Part shown: positions 25,665 to 33,278 of the stretch, in pieces
Layout of the letters: each line of letters opens with the position of its first letter
How positions within the stretch are numbered: the first letter of the stretch is position 1
From: JAGQRJ01 sp041402045
GTDB taxonomy: Bacteria; Planctomycetota; J058
Direction of reading: 5' to 3'
DNA length: 50,175 nt
Assembly (NCBI GenBank): GCA_041402045.1
Contig: JAWKSZ010000062.1
Span: forward strand, 1-50,175
Made by a program: the position numbers and the translations under genes
The notes under the pieces: generated by a model
What the model was told of the DNA's origin: nothing
Database searches by the model: none
The model's input: the letters and a program-made list of their open reading frames with translations, nothing else

Positions 25665-26504
25665 CTACGCCCCCGTGGGAGGCTGGCAGCGCGGGCAGAA
25701 GAAGGTGGCCCGCTGGGCCTGGACGATCCGAACCACCGTGCCCTTGCGGCAGGAGCGGCAGGGCTCGCCCTCGCGCCCGTAGACGCGGTGCTGGTTCTGG
25801 TAGCTCCCGTCCTGGTTCAGCGCGGTGCGGTAGGTGCCGTCGCCGAGGGTCGAGCCCTCGTAGCGCACGGCCTCCTCCAGGACCTCGCGCAGGACGCGGG
25901 CCAGGCGGGTCCATTCCCGCGGGCCGAGGGTGTGGCAGCCGCGCTCGGGGTGCACCTTGGCCCGGTTGAGCACCTCGGCGGCGTAAATGTTCCCCACCCC
26001 CGCGAGCAGGGCCTGGTCCAGGAGCGCGACCTTGATCGGGCGCTGGCGCTGGCCGAGGCGCGCGCGGAGGGCGTCGCGCTCGACGGTCAGGGCGTCCGGC
26101 CCCAGGCGCGCGGTGAGCTCGGCGTAGCCCGCCTCGTCGAACCAGGTCACGGTCCCCAGCCCGCGCCGGTCCCAGAACAGGAGCTCCTCGGGGGCGCGCC
26201 CCCGCAAGCGCAGGCGGAGCCGCAGGTGGTCGGGGGTGGGCGGGTCGGCGAGGAGCAGGAGCCCGGTCATGCGCGGCTCGATCACCAGGCGCCCGCCGTC
26301 GTCCAGGGCCAGCACCACCCGCTTGCCCAGGCGGCCGGCGCCCGCGATCGCGCGTCCCTCGAGCTTGCGGCGCAGCGTGCGCCAGCCGGGGGTGAACGCG
26401 ATCGGCCTCTTGGCGCAGCGCGGGCGCTCGGCGGCCTCGATCGTGGCCCCGACCACCGGGAGGATCCCGCGGCGCATGGTCTCGACTTCCGGCAGCTCGG
26501 GCAT
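25665..26504 (-). CDS. mutM: Formamidopyrimidine-DNA glycosylase
   Basis: 279 residues. A bifunctional base-excision enzyme that removes 8-oxoguanine and FaPy lesions and nicks the strand. The N-terminus MPELPEVETMRRGI supplies the catalytic Pro and Glu. The middle has RMTGLLLL and a LLDQALLAGVGNIYAAEVL (H2TH) region, and the C-terminal zinc finger has CRSC and CPRC. Length and order match the family throughout. The minus-strand sequence TATAGT (26517-26512) ends seven bases before the ATG, so the transcript may be leaderless. It diverges from the YbjN-like gene. Intact. Confidence 0.96.
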   Translation of the reverse strand: MPELPEVETMRRGILPVVGATIEAAERPRCAKRPIAFTPGWRTLRRKLEGRAIAGAGRLGKRVVLALDDGGRLVIEPRMTGLLLLADPPTPDHLRLRLRLRGRAPEELLFWDRRGLGTVTWFDEAGYAELTARLGPDALTVERDALRARLGQRQRPIKVALLDQALLAGVGNIYAAEVLNRAKVHPERGCHTLGPREWTRLARVLREVLEEAVRYEGSTLGDGTYRTALNQDGSYQNQHRVYGREGEPCRSCRKGTVVRIVQAQRATFFCPRCQPPTGA

Positions 26505-26511
26505 GCCGCGA

Positions 26512-26562
26512 ACTATACGGCAGGTCGCGCTGGAACCCAGGCACGGGCTCGTCGGCTATACT
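26512..26562. promoter_or_regulatory. Divergent -10-like boxes between mutM and the YbjN-like gene
   Basis: On the minus strand TATAGT (26517-26512) sits seven bases before the mutM ATG. On the plus strand TATACT (26557-26562) lies 30 bases before the ATG at 26592, followed by CCGCGG/CCGCGG sequence and a GGGAGG Shine-Dalgarno. Neither has a convincing -35 hexamer. They suggest a compact divergent promoter pair. Confidence 0.4.
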
Positions 26563-26591
26563 CCGCCGCGGTTCCCCGCGGGGAGGGCAGC

Positions 26592-26981
26592 ATGAGCTTT
26601 CGCAAGATCGTGGACAGCATTGCGCGCGCGTGCGGGTGGCACGTGGTCGAGGAGGGCGGGATCCTCTCGATCGACGTCCCCACCGGGGAGGGCCGCAGCC
26701 AGGTGGTCCTGATCACCCCCGACACCGACGTGGCCGAGCAGCAGATCGTGCGCTACTGGAGCGTGATCGGCGGGGTCGAAGACGTCGACTTCCGGCGCTG
26801 CCTGGAGGAGAACGCGACCCTGGCCTACGGCGCGATCGCGATCCACGACGAGCAGCTCGTGATCATGGACACCCAGCTCGTGTCCGACGCCGACCCCATG
26901 GAGGTCGGGGCCTCGATCGGCAACCTCGCCGCCTACGCGGACCGCTACGAGAAGGACCTGTTCGGCACCGACACCTACTAG
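26592..26981 (+). CDS. YbjN-like small protein
   Basis: 129 residues. The pattern (IARACGWHVVEEGGILSIDV, then VVLITPDTD, LEENATLAYGAIAIHDEQL and VGASIGNLAAYADRYEKDLF) has the alternating strand-helix layout of YbjN/CesT-like type III chaperone folds, which bind protein partners. No catalytic motif is present and no export signal. ATG 26592 has GGGAGG upstream. The next gene starts 29 bp on with its own AGGAGG. Placement in the YbjN family is from pattern memory and is moderate. Confidence 0.7.
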   Translation: MSFRKIVDSIARACGWHVVEEGGILSIDVPTGEGRSQVVLITPDTDVAEQQIVRYWSVIGGVEDVDFRRCLEENATLAYGAIAIHDEQLVIMDTQLVSDADPMEVGASIGNLAAYADRYEKDLFGTDTY

Positions 26982-27010
26982 GGGTCGGGCCGAGCGCAGG
27001 AGGACAGCGA

Positions 27011-27259
27011 ATGCTCATGGACACGCGCTTGGAGGGCGAGGTCGAGGTCCTGGGGGAGGCCCAGAACTTCGCCGGGCGCCCCTTCTGGGAGCTGAGCCTG
27101 GTCAGCGACGACGAGCAGATCCTGCACCTCTACGAGGGGCAGCTCAAGGAGTTCACCCAGGTCGATCTGCGGCCGGGCAAGCGCTACAAGGTCGTGTTCC
27201 GTCCGTTCATCAACAATCGCTGGGTCGAGGTCAAGATTCACAGCCTGACGCCGGTGTGA
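27011..27259 (+). CDS. Small hypothetical protein, 82 aa
   Basis: 82 residues, predicted all-beta: DTRLEGEVEVLGEAQNF, PFWELSLVSDDEQILHLYEG, then RYKVVFRPFINNRWVEVKIH. It may be an OB-like or SH3-like small barrel. The ATG at 27011 has a perfect AGGAGG seven bases upstream. It follows the YbjN-like gene by 29 bp and precedes the receiver-like gene. I do not recognise the family. Confidence 0.75.
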   Translation: MLMDTRLEGEVEVLGEAQNFAGRPFWELSLVSDDEQILHLYEGQLKEFTQVDLRPGKRYKVVFRPFINNRWVEVKIHSLTPV

Positions 27260-27268
27260 CGGGCGAGG

Positions 27269-27274
27269 TATACT
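27269..27274 (+). promoter_or_regulatory. Candidate -10 box TATACT
   Basis: TATACT (27269-27274) lies 43 bases before the ATG at 27317, with CTGACG (27245-27250) at 18-bp spacing as a weak -35. It may give the receiver-like gene its own promoter. Confidence 0.35.
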
Positions 27275-27316
27275 CCCGCGAGTCATCCATCAGCGAGTAG
27301 AAGAGATGGTACGTCG

Positions 27317-27703
27317 ATGAAGGTGTTGGACATTGCCCCCCACCGGGACCGTCGCCAGGAGTTCTCTTACGCGATCCTCAACTCCGGGCACGAGGTGATC
27401 ACCGTCCCGGGCCGGCGTGAGGCGATCGACGCGCTCAAGATCCACGAGTTCGACCTGGCCGTCCTCGACGGCGAGAGCGAGCTCTACGACACCCGCGAGT
27501 TCGTGGCCGAGCTGTGCGCCGCTGGCAGCAAGCAGGAGCCGATCATCGCCGTGGTCATGGAGCCCAAGAACCGTCCGCCCCGGCACCGGATCGCCGGCCG
27601 CGCGGAGAACGTCGTCTTCCTCCAGGACGGCTCGGTGGAGCACATGGAGCGGATCGTGGGCCTGGCCGTGGCCGCCCGCGGAGACGGCGACTCGCCGGCC
27701 TGA
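27317..27703 (+). CDS. Receiver-like (CheY-fold) small protein
   Basis: 128 residues. The layout resembles a response-regulator receiver: MKVLDIAPHRDRRQEF, a helix (YAILNSGHEVITV), a helix (REAIDALKIHEFDLAVLDG) where Asp of LAVLDG is in the phospho-acceptor position, EPIIAVVME, and a final helix. The acidic pair at the N-terminus of a true receiver is weakly preserved (LDIAPHRD), so phosphorylation is uncertain. No output domain is present, and no histidine kinase lies nearby. ATG 27317 is preceded by AGAAGAGATGG. Confidence 0.65.
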   Translation: MKVLDIAPHRDRRQEFSYAILNSGHEVITVPGRREAIDALKIHEFDLAVLDGESELYDTREFVAELCAAGSKQEPIIAVVMEPKNRPPRHRIAGRAENVVFLQDGSVEHMERIVGLAVAARGDGDSPA

Positions 27704-27810
27704 TCCCGCACGTCGCCGCCCGCGGCGACGCCGATCGACCGCCTGCGAGCAGGCCACAGGGGTTCCTTGCGCTCCAGGCTGGGGGATACTCGTCCCCGAG
27801 GAGGCCCGCG

Positions 27811-29040
27811 CTGAATGCCCCCCGCCACATTCTCTACGTGGGAGCCGTGCTCCCGGCCCGCTCGGAGACCTTCGTCTACCGAGAGGTGTTCGGGCTGCGC
27901 GAGACCGGCGACGAGGTCTCGGTGGCCTCCCTGCGCGAGCCCGAGCGCGGGCTCGGCGAGGCGCGGCTCGAGGCCCTCGCCGACGAGGCTGAGGTCGTCT
28001 ACCGCCCCGGCTCCCTGCGCCGCGGGTTGGTGCGCGGGCTGACCGCGCCCCAGGTGCTCCTGCGCGGGGCCCTCGACGCGCTGACCGCCCCGGACGTGCC
28101 GCTCAAGAAGCGGCCCCACGTGCTCGCGCAGTGCCTGGGAGGGCTCGCGCTGGCCGGGGACGTCGGCGCGCGCGGGATCACCCACGTCCACGCCCACATG
28201 GCCCACGCTCCGGCGGGGGTCGCGATGTACGCCGCCCAGGCGCTGGGCGTGCCCTTCAGCTTCACCGGGCACGCGGCGGACCTGTTCCGCGACCGCTCGC
28301 TGCTCACCACCAAGCTCGACCGCGCGTCCTTCGTGGCGTGTATCAGCGAGTGGCACCGTGGGTTCTACCGGCAGCTCGTGCCCCTGACCGAGGAGCGGCT
28401 GCCGGTGGTGCGCTGCGGCGTCGACGTGGGCGACGAGGACGTCGACGAGGGCGCCGGGCTCCTGGCGGTCGGGCGCCTGGTGCGCAAGAAGGGCTTCGAC
28501 GTGCTGCTGCGCGCGCTGGCGCGGCTGCCCGAGGCGCCGCCGCTGCGGCTCGTGGGCGACGGCCCGGAGCGCGAGGCGCTCGAGGCCCTGGTGCATGAGC
28601 TCGGGCTCGAGGGGCGAGTGGAGCTCCTCGGGGCGCAGCCCAACACCGAGGTCCAGCGGCTCATGCGCGAGTGCGCGGTGTTCGTGCTCCCCTGTCGGGT
28701 CAGCAGCGACGGCGACCGCGACGGGATCCCGGTCGTGCTGATGGAGGCCATGGCCAAGGCGCGCTGCGTGATCTCGGGGGATATCGAGACGATCCGCGAG
28801 CTCGTCGAGCACGACGTGACCGGGCTCATGGTGGAGCCCGGGGACGTGGACTCCCTGACCGAGGCCCTGGGCCGCGTGCTCGAGGACCCCGAGCTGCGTC
28901 GGCGCCTGGCGCGGGCCGGGCAAGAGCACGTGCGCCGTGAGTTCTCGACGAACACCAACCTCGCGCGCTTGCGCAAGGGCTTCGCCCGCGGCGTGGCCGT
29001 CGCGCGCAAGGGGTTGCGCTGGGCCCGGGCCGCGCGCTGA
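27811..29040 (+). CDS. GT4-family glycosyltransferase
   Basis: 409 residues, GT-B fold. The N-terminal part has RHILYVGAVLPARSETFVYR and EVFGLRETGDEVSV, then HVHAHMAHAPAGVAM and FTGHAADLF. The C-terminal part has AVGRLVRKKGFDVLLRAL, GDGPEREALEAL and GIPVVLMEAMAKARCVISGD, which is the EX7E-type nucleotide-sugar site of group 1 transferases. It resembles exopolysaccharide/colanic-acid-type transferases. The start is CTG 27811 because GAGGAGG lies seven bases ahead and no ATG or GTG is in frame; CTG starts are rare. The ATG at 27815 is out of frame. Confidence 0.88.
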   Translation: MNAPRHILYVGAVLPARSETFVYREVFGLRETGDEVSVASLREPERGLGEARLEALADEAEVVYRPGSLRRGLVRGLTAPQVLLRGALDALTAPDVPLKKRPHVLAQCLGGLALAGDVGARGITHVHAHMAHAPAGVAMYAAQALGVPFSFTGHAADLFRDRSLLTTKLDRASFVACISEWHRGFYRQLVPLTEERLPVVRCGVDVGDEDVDEGAGLLAVGRLVRKKGFDVLLRALARLPEAPPLRLVGDGPEREALEALVHELGLEGRVELLGAQPNTEVQRLMRECAVFVLPCRVSSDGDRDGIPVVLMEAMAKARCVISGDIETIRELVEHDVTGLMVEPGDVDSLTEALGRVLEDPELRRRLARAGQEHVRREFSTNTNLARLRKGFARGVAVARKGLRWARAAR

Positions 29041-29145
29041 GCGAGGGGCGTGCGCGACGCGGGCGCAGACCGCGCCGGCATGGTGCAATCTCGAACGCGC
29101 GCCGGCGGCCTCTTCGCCCCGCTGGCCCGCCCGAGGAGCGACGAC

Positions 29146-30090
29146 GTGGGTAGACGCTATTGCGTGATCACTCCCTGCCGCAACGAAGAGGAGTTCTGCC
29201 GCAGGACCCTCGACTCCGTCGTGGAGCAGTCGGAGCCGCCGGCGCTGTGGGTGATCGTCGACGACGGCTCGACGGACCAGACCCCCCAGATCCTGGCGGA
29301 GTACGCCGCGAAGCACGACTGGATCCGGATCGTGACCCGCACCGACCGCGGCGAGCGCGCCGTGGGGCCCGGCGTGATCCAGGCCTTCTACGCGGGCTAC
29401 GACACGATCGACCCCGAGGCGTTCGACTACCTCTGCAAGCTCGACCTGGACCTCGAGCTGCCTCGGGGCTACTTCGCCGAGCTCATGAATCGCATGGAGG
29501 AGAACCCGCGGCTCGGCAACTGCAGCGGGAAGCCCTACTTCCCCGGGCCGTCGAACACCCAGAAGACCTTCGACGGCGAGCTGATCTCCGAGGGCTGCGG
29601 CGACGAGAACGCGATCGGCGCCTCGAAGTTCTATCGCGCCGCCTGCTTCCGCCAGATCGGCGGGTTCGTGCGCCAGGTCATGTGGGACGGGATCGACGGG
29701 CACCGCTGCCGCATGAAGGGCTGGATCGCGATCAGCTGGGACGACCCCGAGCTGCGCTTCCTGCACCTGCGGCCCATGGGCTCGAGCCACAAGGGGATCA
29801 TTACCGGGCGCCTGCGCCACGGCTTCGGGCAATACTTCATGGGCACCGGGATCGGCTACATGACCGCCAGCGCGCTCTACCGCATGACGCGTTCGCCCCG
29901 GATCGTGGGCGGCGCCGCCATGTGGTGGGGCTACGTGCGCAGCGCGCTGCAGGGCGTCGAGCGCTACGAGGACCCCGCGCTGCGCGAGTTCGTGCGCGAC
30001 TACCACCGCAACTGCCTGCTCAAGGGCAAGGAGCGGGCGACCGAGGAGCTCAACCGGCGCCAGGCCGCGGTGTGGAACCCGACCCTGTAG
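29146..30090 (+). CDS. GT2-family glycosyltransferase
   Basis: 314 residues. The GT-A core appears as RYCVITPCRNEEEF, LWVIVDDGSTDQTPQIL, and the metal-binding LDLDLELP. Later come NAIGASKFYRAACFRQIGGF and GWIAISWDDPEL. It should transfer a sugar from a nucleotide donor to a lipid or glycan acceptor. The start is GTG 29146, preceded by GAGGAG eight bases upstream; upstream in-frame starts lack Shine-Dalgarno sites and the extra residues look non-coding. It runs with the GT4 gene and overlaps the methyltransferase start by 19 bp. Confidence 0.88.
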   Translation: MGRRYCVITPCRNEEEFCRRTLDSVVEQSEPPALWVIVDDGSTDQTPQILAEYAAKHDWIRIVTRTDRGERAVGPGVIQAFYAGYDTIDPEAFDYLCKLDLDLELPRGYFAELMNRMEENPRLGNCSGKPYFPGPSNTQKTFDGELISEGCGDENAIGASKFYRAACFRQIGGFVRQVMWDGIDGHRCRMKGWIAISWDDPELRFLHLRPMGSSHKGIITGRLRHGFGQYFMGTGIGYMTASALYRMTRSPRIVGGAAMWWGYVRSALQGVERYEDPALREFVRDYHRNCLLKGKERATEELNRRQAAVWNPTL

Positions 30091-30839
30091 AGGATCCGAT
30101 CGGCTACTTCGCCGATCGAGCCGAGGACTACGCGCGCTGGCGCCCGGGCTATCCGCGCGCCGCGATCGACGCCGCCCTGGCGGGGCTGCCCGCGCCGGCC
30201 ACGGTCGTGGACGTCGGCTGCGGCACCGGGATCTCGACCCGGGCCTTGGCCGACGCCGGCGCCCACGTCCTGGGGGTGGAGCCCGACCCTGCCATGCTCG
30301 CTCACGCCCAGGCCGCGGGGGGCGGTCCGCGCTACGCCGTAGGCCGCGCGGAGCGCTTGCCCCTCGCCGACGCGTCGTGCGACCTGGTGGTCGTGGCGCA
30401 GGCCTTCCACTGGTTCCAGCGCGACGCTGCCCTCCAGGAGTTCCAGCGGGTGCTGCGCCCCGGCGGGCGCCTGGCCCTGCTCTGGAACGTGCGTCGCACG
30501 GACACGCCGTTCATGGCCGTCTACGCCGACGTCGTCCGTCGCGCCCAGGCCGCCACCGAGGCACGCGGGCGGCGGGTGAGCCGGATCCGCTGCGCGTCCC
30601 CCGCCGAGAGCCCCTGGTTCGTGGACGGCGAGCTCCGCGCCTTCGACAACCACGAGCTCCTGACGTGGGAGGGCGTCTACGGCCGACTCAACAGCGCGAG
30701 CTACGTCCCGCGGGAGGGCCCCGAGCGCGAGGGCCTCCTGCGTGAGCTCCGCGCCGCCTTCGACGACCACGCCAGCGAGGGTCGGGTGCTCTACGCCCAG
30801 ACCACCGAGCTGACCCTCGCAGCCCGCGCGAAGCCATGA
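30072..30839 (+). CDS. SAM-dependent methyltransferase, class I
   Basis: 255 residues from GTG 30072, overlapping the GT2 gene by 19 bp. The motifs are YARWRPGYP, VVDVGCGTGISTRALADAGA (motif I), VLGVEPDPAMLAHAQ (motif II), AERLPLADASCDLVVVAQAFHW and EFQRVLRPGGRLALLWN. The sequence resembles the UbiE/Methyltransf_11 group; the substrate is unknown but the position after two glycosyltransferases suggests glycan or lipid modification. Its stop overlaps the ATG of the next gene (ATGA at 30836). Confidence 0.9.
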   Translation: MEPDPVEDPIGYFADRAEDYARWRPGYPRAAIDAALAGLPAPATVVDVGCGTGISTRALADAGAHVLGVEPDPAMLAHAQAAGGGPRYAVGRAERLPLADASCDLVVVAQAFHWFQRDAALQEFQRVLRPGGRLALLWNVRRTDTPFMAVYADVVRRAQAATEARGRRVSRIRCASPAESPWFVDGELRAFDNHELLTWEGVYGRLNSASYVPREGPEREGLLRELRAAFDDHASEGRVLYAQTTELTLAARAKP

Positions 30840-31657
30840 CGGCGCACGCTTCCCTGAAGTCGGACGCGAGCCCTGCGGACGCTCCGCGCGCGACGCCCCA
30901 CCCGGTGTGGCTGGCCGCGCTGCTGTGCCTGCTCGCGGCGGCCCTCGTGAGGCCGACCCTGCGCGCCTTTGCGCCCGAGGTGGCGGTGTCGGTGTGGTTG
31001 GCGGGCGACGAGATCGACGACCCCTGGGGTCGTCCCTACGCCGAGCGGTTCGTGGGCCCGAGGAGCTCCTTGCTCTACTCGGTCGGCCCCAACGGGGTCG
31101 ACGAGCAGCTCACGGGCGACGACCTCCCCGCGCTCCAGCAGGAGTGGCACTGCCTCATCGCCGGGACGCCCACGTTCCTGGTCCTCGCAGCGTTGCTCCT
31201 CGCCTGGACCCGGGTCCCGACCTGGCGCCGACCGCGCGGGCCCTTGGGGCAGGAGGTGCTGCGGTCCCTGGCCCTCGCCAGCGCGCCGGCGCTGAGCCTG
31301 GCCTGGCAGCCCGTTGAAATCCGCCCCGGTCTTCGGGGGTCGGCTTCGCCGACCCCCTCGATCGTCAGGAGTTGCTGCGCAACTCCTGGCGACTACGTTG
31401 CTCGTCGCTCACGATGCGAACATCGCGTCGCTCCTCGCGCCTTGCCGGAGCGCATTTCAACGGGCTGCTAGGTGCTCCGCTGGCTCCAGCTCCAGCCCGC
31501 GGATCGGAGCGTCGAGCTCGCCGTGTTCTTGCAGACTTTGCGCCTGGGAGCGCTGCGCGACACCGGCCCAGGTGTCGCCGAGGGGATCCATGCGCTCGGG
31601 GCGGGATTCCTCCTGGTCTTGGCCTGGAGGCTCCTCCGCCGTGGCGCGGCCGACTGA
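30836..31657 (+). pseudogene. Membrane protein interrupted by a 163-bp element
   Basis: A membrane protein of unknown function, coupled to the methyltransferase by an ATGA overlap. The first 156 residues have helices at about 23-42 (VWLAALLCLLAAALV) and 108-122 (TFLVLAALLLAW). Near 31306 a structured element with terminal inverted repeats begins. Reading on gives about 54 residues derived from the element and then TAG at 31469-31471. The remainder (31472-31657; GTG start possible) is in the same frame and codes for a further helix (ALGAGFLLVLAWRLL). So the original gene was probably 30836-31657 minus the insert. Whether the shortened 211-residue product is still made is unknown. Confidence 0.75.
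31306..31468. mobile_element. 163-bp MITE-like element with terminal inverted repeats and two hairpins
   Basis: The ends are inverted repeats: GCAGCCCGTTGAAATCCGC at 31306-31324 and its complement at 31450-31468, one mismatch. Inside are two perfect hairpins: GGGGTCGGC-TTC-GCCGACCCC (31334-31354) and CAGGAGTTGC-TGC-GCAACTCCTG (31365-31387 region). The remaining 69-bp right part (31401-31469) matches 34459-34527 without gaps at 63 of 69 positions. No transposase is coded. It lies inside a membrane-protein gene, which identifies it as an insertion. A short target duplication could not be established. Confidence 0.8.
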
Positions 31658-31814
31658 GGCGGTGTGCGGCCCTCGCACGCTTGCGCCTTCCCGGCATGCG
31701 TTTCCCGGATGGGGGTAAGAAAGGAAGCATGGCGGTAACCGACCCGCGCCCTTGAGGGTTACGGCGCAACCACCTGCGGCATGCGCTTCGTAGGCGTCCG
31801 TTCAGGAGGACCTC

Positions 31815-33119
31815 ATGCGTCACCTGTGCCCTTGGATCGCCGCGCTGGCGTTCGGATTCGCGATCGCCGGCTGCGGGGGCGGAGGGGGCGGGGGGTCGAG
31901 CTCCGCGACTCAGGCCCCGATCAGCTCCGGTTCGGGCGGGGGCACGACCTCGGGCTCGAGCTCCGCGCCCGGTTCGAGCACGCCGACCCTCGAGCCCAAC
32001 GGGTCGCTGGGCTTCGAACTCCGCGCCGCGATCGCCCGCGACTTCGCGCCTCAGCTCCGCTACAACGCCTACTACGACGACGGGAACGGCTCGCGCCAGA
32101 ACCGCAACGAGGACTTCTTCCCGATCGGGGTCCGCGCGTTCCTCGCCGAGCTCCACGCGCAGCAGGTGCGGGTCGTGGTCGACCAGTCCACGGGCCTGAC
32201 TCCGGCGCTGGTCTCCCTCGAGCCCACGACGGATCAGGCGCAGTTCGGGGCCCAGGCCCTCGAGCCGTATCCGAAGTTCATGGCCGGGGCTCAGCCGGGC
32301 ACGGCGCCGCTCTACACCCACGTCTACCCGGACGACGCCACGCGCCAGCTCGACGTGCAGCTGGCGGGCACCCTCGAGGTGTTCTGCGAGTTCTTCGTGT
32401 TCTATGCCCACGACCGCGCCGAGGCGACGGTGCTCGGGATCATTCCTACCGGGGGCAACAACGACCGCTTCGGGCACCGCGGCGACTGGGAGCGGGTTCA
32501 CGTCCGAGCCCGCGTGGCCTTCGGTCCTGGAGGCGCCTACCTGGGCGGCGAGGTGCTCCAGGGCTTCTTCAGCGGGCACGGGAAGCTCTTCCTCGCCGAG
32601 CGGCCCGAGCTCGAGACCGTGAACGCCCAGGGCCAGGAAGATCCCCAGGGCACCCATACGGTGGTCTACGTCTCCAACGGCAAGCACGCCGCGTTTCCTC
32701 AAGCGGGGGAGTGGAAGGACGCCAACTACCCGGCCTGGGTCGCCGACTACACGGACTTCTTCCGCGGCAACGGAGTGTGGATCGACGGCTGGTCGGTGCC
32801 CCTGTTCGACCTCGAGGAGCCGGCCCGCGCGCCGGACGAGTTCGCCTCCGCCGAGTTCTTCGCCCTCCAGAGCGCGGCCGTGACGCTCACGGACTGGACT
32901 CAATACACCGGGGCCTGGGGGCCCGACGACTACCGGATTCCCTTGGTCGGGATCCAGATCGCTGCCTCGCCCTCGGGGCCCAAGCTCAAGTCCGAATACG
33001 GCAGGTTCGGCGGCACGACCGAGCTCTGGCTCGACGCCAAGCAGCACTCGCGGCTCAAGGTCTATCGCGATCTGGGGACGGTGGTGCCTCGCGCCAACCC
33101 TCTGCCCTACCCCAACTAA
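31815..33119 (+). CDS. Vps62/NPP1-like lipoprotein
   Basis: 434 residues. The lipobox IAGC puts the lipid Cys at 20, followed by a poly-Gly/Ser linker. The mature domain has DFAPQLRYNAYYDDGNGS, then CEFFVFYAHDRAEATVLGI, FGHRGDWERVHVRARVAF and a late DYTDFFRGNGVWIDGW. The GHRGDWE motif is close to the GHRHDWE heptapeptide of NPP1/NLP proteins and to the HEGDWE of Vps62-related proteins, where His and Asp/Glu bind a divalent metal. I lean to Vps62-related. ATG 31815 has AGGAGG seven bases upstream. It stands alone between the disrupted gene and convergent rlmN. Confidence 0.75.
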   Translation: MRHLCPWIAALAFGFAIAGCGGGGGGGSSSATQAPISSGSGGGTTSGSSSAPGSSTPTLEPNGSLGFELRAAIARDFAPQLRYNAYYDDGNGSRQNRNEDFFPIGVRAFLAELHAQQVRVVVDQSTGLTPALVSLEPTTDQAQFGAQALEPYPKFMAGAQPGTAPLYTHVYPDDATRQLDVQLAGTLEVFCEFFVFYAHDRAEATVLGIIPTGGNNDRFGHRGDWERVHVRARVAFGPGGAYLGGEVLQGFFSGHGKLFLAERPELETVNAQGQEDPQGTHTVVYVSNGKHAAFPQAGEWKDANYPAWVADYTDFFRGNGVWIDGWSVPLFDLEEPARAPDEFASAEFFALQSAAVTLTDWTQYTGAWGPDDYRIPLVGIQIAASPSGPKLKSEYGRFGGTTELWLDAKQHSRLKVYRDLGTVVPRANPLPYPN

Positions 33120-33278
33120 ACGGGATCGCACGACGCTGGGTGGTCGAACACCACGATCACCCCCGGCTGCCGACGCCTCGTGGATTCCGTGTAGCGGCTT
33201 CCCGATCGGAGGGCGAGCGAGGCCAGAGCGCCGAGCACCATCCACCCCCCTCGACCGCTCAGGATCGTGAGAGCCGGT

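Noticed and set aside
33116..33241. A 41-codon ORF on the minus strand downstream of rlmN
   Set aside because: It has an ATG and G-rich upstream sequence, but the peptide shows no convincing hydrophobic or domain pattern and overlaps the end of the lipoprotein gene. Not called.
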